A DNA stretch of 54,732 nucleotides from Branchiostoma floridae (lineage: Eukaryota > Chordata > Leptocardii > Amphioxiformes > Branchiostomatidae), in NCBI RefSeq assembly GCF_000003815.2, contig NC_049988.1:12340169-12394900 (forward strand). The letters run 5' to 3'. Of the stretch, positions 46,987 through 54,732 are shown piece after piece; the first letter of the stretch is position 1; each line of letters begins with the position of its first letter. Position numbers and translations under genes: made by a program. Under the pieces are notes generated by a model. It saw only the letters and a program-made list of their open reading frames with translations. It was not told the origin of the DNA and searched no databases.

Positions 46987-49900
46987 ATGGCGTCGGCAGG
47001 CGAAGAAATGATTCCAACAGACGGGTAAGTTAAAACACAATGGAATGTATTGTTACTAGTACAAATGTACATTACCACCTAGCCTTGTGACAACTAAGGT
47101 GAGCGCCATGTGTACCCTGCGAGAAACTATGGTACTGCAGTTCCAGTAGCATCGCGACGCGGGGAAGTAAGAAACAAAGGTTAGTTGGAGGCTAGTAGTG
47201 GCACAGTGGCAGAGTGACTTAATGCGGCTAAAAAGTAAATTTACATCGGTTTTCTTCTTGTTACTCAATATTGCGTCTGTGTTGCACGTGTTTTGTACCT
47301 TCTTTTTATCACACAGGAGAGAATGTCCCCTGGAAGTTGACCAGCTCACCATCTCAGAGAAACACCTCTCCCAGGAAGAGCTGGATGAACTGGAGATGAT
47401 ACGGGACGAGGACGGAGACAACACGGACTTCGAGAAAATAGCACACAGAATGACACTGAAGCTTCAGGACTCCGAGCACGCCACTGTTAACATAGGCATC
47501 GTTGGTGAAGCAGGGGCCGGAAAAAGTACGTTCATAAACTCTTTCCGCGGGATAAAACCCGGTGAGGAAGGCGCTGCTGAAGTCTCGGCCTTCCGCCATA
47601 CTACTAACGAAGTCACGCGGTATCCCGTACCAGATAACCAAAACATCGTTCTCATGGACTTCCCTGGAGTTATCTTTCGGAACACCGGTACAAGACTAGA
47701 TATGGAAGAAGAGTTTAACACGAAGAGCTACTTGGATCTGTACGGCTCAGAAATGGAAGAGTGCGACGTATTCCTTGTCTTCGTCACCTGTCGCGTGAGC
47801 AACAACATCATCTGGATTGCCAAGGAAGTCGGAAAGATGAACAAAAAGGTTCTCTTCGTTCGGTCCAAAATCGACGTCGACTTAGCGAATGAGAGTAGGG
47901 ACAACCCCAGGCGTTTTCCCGAAGGTACGTCCTCGACTACTATTGAAGTGCGACGTTTTGTGGAGGAACTACGAAAGGTTACCACAAAAGAGTTAGAGAG
48001 GCTTAGCTACGCTGAAGTGAAGGAGACCATGGTGTTCGTCATCTGTGGTTTGCCAGATGATGTGGCTTCTGGTACTTACGACATGACCAATCTCCGCAAG
48101 GCTATCTACAACACACTGTCGCCTGACAAGAAGGGAGTGCTCATCAACGGGCTGGTGGAGTTTGCCACAGACATGGTCCATGAAAAAGCAGAGTATCTGA
48201 GGTCACGGGAAGTTATTGTAGCAGCAGTAGCTAATACAGTCATCAGTGCAACACCCATACCAGGCCTAGGGTTAGCTCTAGATATCGGTACGCTTTGTTC
48301 TTCTTTGTTTTTCTCTTTTTTTATGCCCACTGCACCTTAAATTCATAGTTTGCTTCTTGCTGTTAATGTGCTAAACATAAGTGGTAAACATAAGACTGTA
48401 CATGTACATAATGATTAGTGTACGTAGCCCATAAAAAAGATTAAATGGGTCATACGGTAACATATAACGCTTGTTCACCTTTATCCGTGGGGTAACCTAT
48501 ATCCGTTGCTTTCAGAAATGGGTATTCAGGGATATGAAGTCGACGGACGATACTACAATATTTTGAACATGTTACAACTTGAAACCACTGTCCGTCTACT
48601 TGATATCCCATAAAACCATGTTGGTAAACACAACGAATATAGGTTACCCTGCGGATAAAGGTGAACTAGCGTAATATCACTATACGATGTACTAACATTT
48701 ATTACACAACAAAAATACATCTTCATTCACTGGAGGACACTTTTTTTCTACAGCAATACTTGTAGCAGGATATCATCGTTCCAAGAGAGCCTTGTGTCTT
48801 AACGACAAGTCGCTCAGGCAGCTTGCTGCCGTGGGAAACAAAGACTACGAGAGTCTCAAGAAGTTTGTCGACAGAAGGTTGGTGTTGAGCGAGAAGATCC
48901 AGAACGCATCCGGCCCCGTGGCGATCCGAGCCGTCGTCGGTGTGGCAGCAGCAGGGGTTACTGTGGGCGCCCTGGCGTTTACAAGTATGGCCTTGAGAAT
49001 CGCTCTTCCGCTTGTGGGTGGGATCATTGCAGCACCGGCCTCAGCTGCATTGGTGGTGTACATCATGAGGAAGATGATCAACGAAATGGAGACCTGTGCT
49101 ATCGAGCTTCATGAGTATGCCTTTGGGGAGGAACCGAGGTACGTACAGACATAATTGTTATGCTATAAACTCTATTCAAGTTTTATCAGTGTAGAGTAGG
49201 CTGTATCAACAGTTTATCATTCATCGTATGTAACTATATGTTGACACATCATTATTCCGGCACTGTGCACGTGCTGTCGAAAACATGGCAAGAAAAAAAT
49301 GCGTACGCGGCTTTTGCAGATTATGCAAGCAATTGAATATTATGACATTAAGCTTTATTTTTATTTCATACACAGCCCAGCTTATATCGGAATACTAGGC
49401 AAAGAATGCTCCGGCAGAAGAGAATTCCTGAACGCCGTTCAAGGCATTCGGAGCACCGATCGCAGATCCTCCATCCCGGAGAAAAGCCCGAAAAAGCCTG
49501 TAGAGCACGAATCTTCCGAAAACCTGGTGTTCGTGGAGTTCCCCAGCCCAGACGTGAAGAAGTCGTTTTTCAGAGATACAGTAGACGAAGATGCGTACAG
49601 GAAGAGCTTCGGGGACGACTTGAAACTGTGCGACGTCTGCCTCGTGTTTGTTGACAAGGACGTCACCGCTGAAACGGTCGCTGTTGCGAAGATTGCAAAA
49701 GAGAGGACCAAAGTGCTGTTCGTAAGGTAAGCACTTAGTCGCTGAAGGTTTGGATGTTACAATGTGTTAAAAGATGATGAACTGTTAAAGAAAATGCATT
49801 GAACTAACCATTGTCCTGCTGAGATTTTTTTTTGCATATTTAACCCCCTCAAGCTGTTTGATTAATCAGTTCAGTAAAACCTGACCTATTTTGTGCTGTT

Positions 49901-52900
49901 GTTGCAGATTTACCTCCCCAATCAATGCAGTTTGCTGCGATATGCCACATTTAAGTGATAAATTTCCCAACCCATAAAGATACTGGACCCACATACATGC
50001 ATGATATATGGGCTCACAGGACAAGGGTTCTAATACTCCAGGACTACACACTATTATATATAATATCAATATAGTATTCATGCAATTATCTTTTCTCCTT
50101 CTAGGCTCAATGAGTTTCACCCTTCGGCAAACCAGAGCGGAACAAGCGTAATCAGCGCTGTCCAGAAGAAACTTGAAAAAGTCAAGTTCGGAGACATGGA
50201 CATGTCAGACGTCTTCATCATCAGTACCGAGTACGATGCTGTGACTCAGGACATCGGAGAAACTCTTGCTCTGAGACGTGCCATCTTCAAGGAGCTCCAA
50301 GATGCTGATAAAACAGACAGGTGAGTTGGTTACTTGTCAAATTTGTATCTTATGGCTCTTCGTAGCACTTTATTATCTTGCAGGTCTTCCCCTGCCTCTT
50401 TTCCTTTAGTAGTAGGTGCATCAGCATGTTTCATTCTGCGCTCTTGAACTTTCATAGCGACAGATGGTAGATCTTAGTACAATGGTTGGTTTGTTAGCTT
50501 TTGTTATCGCAATGCACAATTATGTAGCATGCGGGTGTAGTAGCCATTTGCTATTAGCCTTTTTTGAGTGACTTTGTAAAGGTGCATTTTTTTGCATTCC
50601 AGTCTCAGATGTAAAAACATTTTGGACATTTTCTTTGCGTTCTACGTTCTTCATTGAAAAGGTTCATCAGTCACGTATGCATACAGTTATGACAAATTTT
50701 TGATTGTCATTGATTGAAGAAATTGTCATCGATTGTCATAAATTGAAGAAATTCGTTATAACCGTTGTACGTTCTTGTAGTTACATAACAAATTCGTTGA
50801 TTTATATATATATTTTTCCAGAAACGTGATGTATATGAGTCTGGACACGTTGATGTTGAACGACGATGATGCAGGCATCATGACGAAGAGTCTGGCGGAT
50901 GGTTTGAGAGGAATAGAGATGTTAGGACAGGACCAAGCAGATGATGTGACAGACCTGATAAAGAGCAAAGAAGATTGCCTACCGAAGTGGGAACAGGCAA
51001 CAATTCGGATAGGTGAGATTTGGCATTATATATATAATTCACATTTCTTAGGCCGTGGGCTCTATGCTACTATCTACAGACCGTGCTTTCAAATGTATAC
51101 ATAAAGTCAGTTTATCTTATTAACTTTAGCATTCCACCTTTGGCATTGAAAATATTTTTGGCCATCATCACATGTTGCATACCTACTGTTATTGTTGATT
51201 GAAGCGTAGCAATTTTTATGACCAAAAATTACTTCTTCTCGAGAGTTTAGATACATGTGCCTAGCTGTTGAAGCTACAAAAATGTTCACTTCTCGAGCTA
51301 GCGAGGACCTCGCTGTTACCGTCCAAGCATGCTAGGCCATGGCAGATGAACCCCGGGTGTAAAGGGTAGGAACAGTATTACGCGCACCATCTCTAACTTT
51401 AAAAAGCCCTAGGCTCTAGGATCTAGGATAACTCTTCTCAAAAGTCAAAACACAACATATCTAATTTCTAATGGTTTTCATGTGTTTTCCAAACTGTACC
51501 CATCTAGGGATCATCAGTGACAATGGTGCTGGAACAAACACCTTCATCAGTTCCTTGCTGGGTTACCGTGAGAAGGTGGCATCTCGTACAGCAGCTGGAC
51601 ACGGCTCCACTCAATCAGAATACACGTCAGCGGACCCGGAACGGCCACAGAACCTCACTGTCGTCAGATTCCCTGCAGTATCGTTTGCAATAGGTGAAGC
51701 ATCTACTGTTGTTATCAACATTGTTAGCTAGGAAACTAGAACGTTGTGACGTTGCGATACTTACATCTACTACTTAACGTCGTACAGTTGTTTTATAGAT
51801 TAGGCGAGGAAGACACCACTGCATAGTTTGTGTAACTTACATTAGACAAAAGAACTTACGATAGAATATTCTTTCTTGTTCGCCAAAAAGTAGTTACTCA
51901 AGCAACTCGATATGATTTTGGAAACGGTCAGGCTATGATCTTTTCTAGTGTCACATGCACTGACTGACTGATTATTTCTTGTTATATGTTTTAAACACAT
52001 AGGGCGGCCAGAAGACATCAAGTCCAGGTACATGAAATGTCAAGTTGACAACATGAAGAGTTGTGACGTCTTCATCGTGCTCTGCGGAGATGTTGTAACA
52101 ACGGAGACCGTCTGGCTAGCAGTCCAAGCACTAGCACTGGATAAGAAGGTATCAAAACAAGTTGGTGGGGTCATGTGGCATAACTGTGGGGGTATTTTGC
52201 CCAGAACTTAGAGGTCAGAGGTTCGAATCCGATCGTGCTACCCATCTTGTGCCTGTAAATAAGGCACTTAACGTTAGTTTCCTCACTCCATCCCGGCATG
52301 TGTAATTATGGGTACCTGAAATCGGTCGGTGAGGTAAAAGGCACTGGAAGGACATGGATGAACTCTACCTTCTAATACTGTGCCCTAGACACAGTGGATA
52401 ACAACTCACTGACGCTACGGCCAAAATAGACTATGGGACTTCAGTCAGTCCTTTGTATGTCGCAGTGGTAAATAAGTTTAACTTACTAAACGTGAGTACA
52501 GTGTCACGTAGCACGTTGCCCTTGTCTTATAGGTTAAAGCAAATAAAAAACATGTTTACCAAGTTGACTTGAAGTAGCATTAAAATAGCATCATAAATAT
52601 TATGTGCCTTAACTGGCTGCACAACATAACAAATCATTCCTGTAAAATATGTTTTACAGGTGCTGTTTGTCAAGTCAAAGTTTGACCTGACAGCTGAAAA
52701 TACCTCTGAAGATGCGACCAGATCGCTACCAAAGCCATCCATAGAACAAGGAGTCCAAAAGAGCCTGGCTACTGCTATCCAGGTTTGCTTGATATGTTTA
52801 CTATATAGTATTACGTACATTGCGTACAACAAAGCATTTATACCATGGACTAACAGATTTTGTTTAAGGACCATCACAAGGTTTAGATATTGAGTACAAA

Positions 52901-54520
52901 AGAAACGAATCCTCATTTATTTTCCCTTTCCAACTAATCATAGATGTAGGCCATCATATCTTACTTTGGACAGCTAGATTAAAGATTTTTTTTCTCACTT
53001 AGTCCTGATTCAAGACTAGATTTTTTCATGCAGGGTCCAATAACTTTTCATATGATAATGATAACTTTTCTAATTTGTTGTTGATATTTCCCTGACAGGA
53101 AAAGTTAAGTGCAGAAGGATGTACTATGACAGTTAAGATGGATGACATCTTCCTCATCAGCGGCACTTGGAAAAATGTCAAGCAGGGAGAGTTTGACATG
53201 GTCCGGCTCAGGCAGGCCATGATGGAACCATTGGATGAACTGCAGAAGCAGGTGAGAAGCAATTCCACTCAAGTAAAATAATTACATCTAGATTTAAGTC
53301 AAATGGGCTATTGTTGATTCCACAGTTTCAATATGTTGATGTGAAGGTTTGATAGAGAAAATCATCATTTAAGAAATAAAAATAAAATAATTTCCAGTAA
53401 CAAATAACCTTCATAATTGTACACAAAAACTAGTAATCATTTCGATCCTTGAGAAAGTACCATCAGAGAACACAAACTCAATAAGGGACCTACATTCATT
53501 AATCATTGTCATAGTTATCGTATGGTCAGTAAAAAAGATTAGCAGGACAATCCAATTTACTTTTGCTCAATGTCTTATATTTGTGACCAATACATTTGTA
53601 TCAACTTAAAAAAAGAAATCATCAGACAATATTTTGTCAATGACAATCAAAGTTAACTTCTTTTGGACCAACAGGCATTTGCAATGCTGTGCAAAGACTA
53701 CTCCCTGCGTATGATCCCCACCAAGTCAGCACTCCTGAAACAGATGGTGTGGACGCAGGCTGTCCAGTCAGGGGCACTCCGGCCATGGTCTAGGCTCTTA
53801 GTGGACACACCTATAGACCTCGGTAACACTTCCTTTTATTACAACCTTAATAATTTAATTGTGCCATTGCCTTGCATTTGAAAGACTCAAACCCCTGCTG
53901 GGGTATACCAAAGACTTGAAAACTGATACATACTACATTCTCTGCTTAGCACTTAGCAGAGACGGCAGATAGATAATTGACAATAATTCTGGTACAACTT
54001 ACCATAAGATGGAAAGACATTCAATTTGCTACATCTCATTTCTGCATATGAACTTTTATGGCATATAATTATATAGTACAAACCTGTGTTGTTGAATCCC
54101 AAAACATTAATTTTCTACCTCTATCTTTTTACAGATGCAGTCAGAGAGTCCTGTGAAGTGTACAAGAGGTGTTTTGGTCTGGATGAGGCTTCCCTGGAAG
54201 ACTTGGCTGAGTTAGCTGGCATAAATAAGGAATGTATCCGAGAGTCAGTACGAAGGAAACTGCCCATATGTACAGTTCTCTTTGACACTACTGATCTACC
54301 ACCGCAATCCTCTGTCCGTGACCTTGTTAGCATGATGGCCAAAAATGGCAGCACTCTCATGACCCTTGAACTTGCAAATTACTCCTTTGAAACAACAGTA
54401 AACTGCGGCTCTTTGAAAGGAAAGGTCATGCATGTTGTTGCTTATTTCTTGCGGAAGATAATCACTGAACAGGCAGACTGTGCATGTGCATTCTATGAGG
54501 AACTTTTTGCTAACAGATAG
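46987..54520 (+). CDS. IRG: Triple-module IRG (immunity-related GTPase) protein, one intact and two degenerate G domains
   Basis: Exons are 46987-47024, 47317-48287, 48754-49138, 49376-49726, 50105-50320, 50822-51012, 51508-51693, 52003-52148, 52660-52782, 53099-53251, 53675-53822 and 54135-54520: 3294 nt, 1097 aa. Module 1 (about 14-464) has G1 GEAGAGKST (76-84), G3 DFPG (127-130), G4 SKID (196-199) and a hydrophobic helical domain. Module 2 (465-717) keeps the fold pattern (GILGKECSGRRE; VFVEFPSP; VLFVRLNEF) without catalytic residues. Module 3 (718-1097) has GIISDNGAGTNT, RFPA and SKFD, then a helical half resembling module 1 (DEASLEDLAELAG). IRG proteins are dynamin-like GTPases acting on intracellular vacuole membranes in vertebrate immunity; the role here is inferred only. 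The ATG has a good context (ACCATGG). Module 1's G domain lies in one exon, while modules 2 and 3 are split. Confidence 0.85.
48467..48672. mobile_element. MITE-like element, family A copy 2
   Basis: The inverted ends read ACGCTTGTTCACCTTTATCC on the left and, in reverse complement, ACGCTAGTTCACCTTTATCC on the right, continuing to CCTATATYCGTTG. An inner arm includes TTGAAACCACTGTCCG. It matches the copy at 39502-39699. It lies in the IRG intron between exons 2 and 3. Confidence 0.8.
52162..52445 (+). mobile_element. tRNA-derived SINE
   Basis: The head shows an A-box-like GTGGCATAACTGTGG (about 52175-52189) and a perfect B box GGTTCGAATCC (52220-52230), 30-40 bases apart as in tRNA genes. 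A non-tRNA body of about 200 bp follows. It sits in the intron between IRG exons 8 and 9. Confidence 0.6.
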
Positions 54521-54732
54521 GATAGACTTAGTGATTTGTGAACACAGGTACAATGTTATGTGCTTCTCCAATTTAAGACATTCAGTTCAATATCATATAA
54601 AAATGAAGGCTGTGTTGTGATTAGATATTGTATTTTGACCTAACATATTCTTACTCATTTATCATATGAGCACTGTAATTCCTGTTAAGTTCCAAACTGT
54701 AGTTTTGTGTCTGCTTGATATATTTTGAGTTG

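Noticed and set aside
47198-47316. Upstream in-frame ATG that extends IRG exon 2 at its 5' end
   Set aside because: The extension is pyrimidine-rich, ends in TTTTTATCACACAG and behaves as intron. A spliced ATG exon at 46987-47024 with good start context keeps the phase.
52165-52240. Functional tRNA gene
   Set aside because: The B box is good, but the acceptor stem and anticodon arm do not pair convincingly and a long body follows; a SINE head explains it better.

Overview
The window is intron-rich animal genomic DNA with two runs of N. A laminin-type integrin alpha, p24/TMED6-like cargo receptors, class A GPCRs, an interferon-inducible-type (IRG) GTPase, many short fold-back elements and a tRNA-derived SINE together suggest an invertebrate chordate, most likely an amphioxus (Branchiostoma). 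The species call is inference. Gene models below are hand-spliced from GT/AG (one GC/AG) signals. The coding lengths of every complete model are divisible by three.

Layout. 1-0.5 kb: last exon of an unidentified single-pass membrane protein (+). 2-20 kb: five tandem TMED6-like p24 genes, all + strand, each with four coding exons of shared phase; the first has lost exon 1 to a sequence gap. 20.8-25.7 kb: two tandem three-exon rhodopsin-family GPCR paralogues (+). 26.9-44.1 kb: a complete 28-exon integrin alpha gene on the minus strand, encoding about 1133 residues with an I-domain-less beta-propeller, three Ca-binding FG-GAP loops, a transmembrane helix and a CGFFRR tail. 44.1-47.0 kb: divergent promoter region. 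47.0-54.5 kb: a 12-exon + strand gene of about 1097 residues containing three consecutive IRG-like modules.

The most unusual object is the triple IRG gene. Its first module has an intact GTP-binding signature (GEAGAGKST, DFPG, SKID). The second has lost the P-loop lysine and the G4 motif. The third has lost the P-loop lysine but keeps SKFD. This looks like one catalytic GTPase fused to two pseudo-GTPases. Other points of interest are an alternative intronic 3' end in TMED copy 3 that would supply its own hydrophobic anchor and lysine-rich tail, an expanding acidic repeat inside the integrin calf region, GPCR paralogues with an altered DRY motif and no CWxP tryptophan, and several MITE-like families with copies in introns of different genes.

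No functional link between the neighbouring genes is evident. The arrays look like local tandem duplication, and the introns have been colonised by non-autonomous mobile elements.
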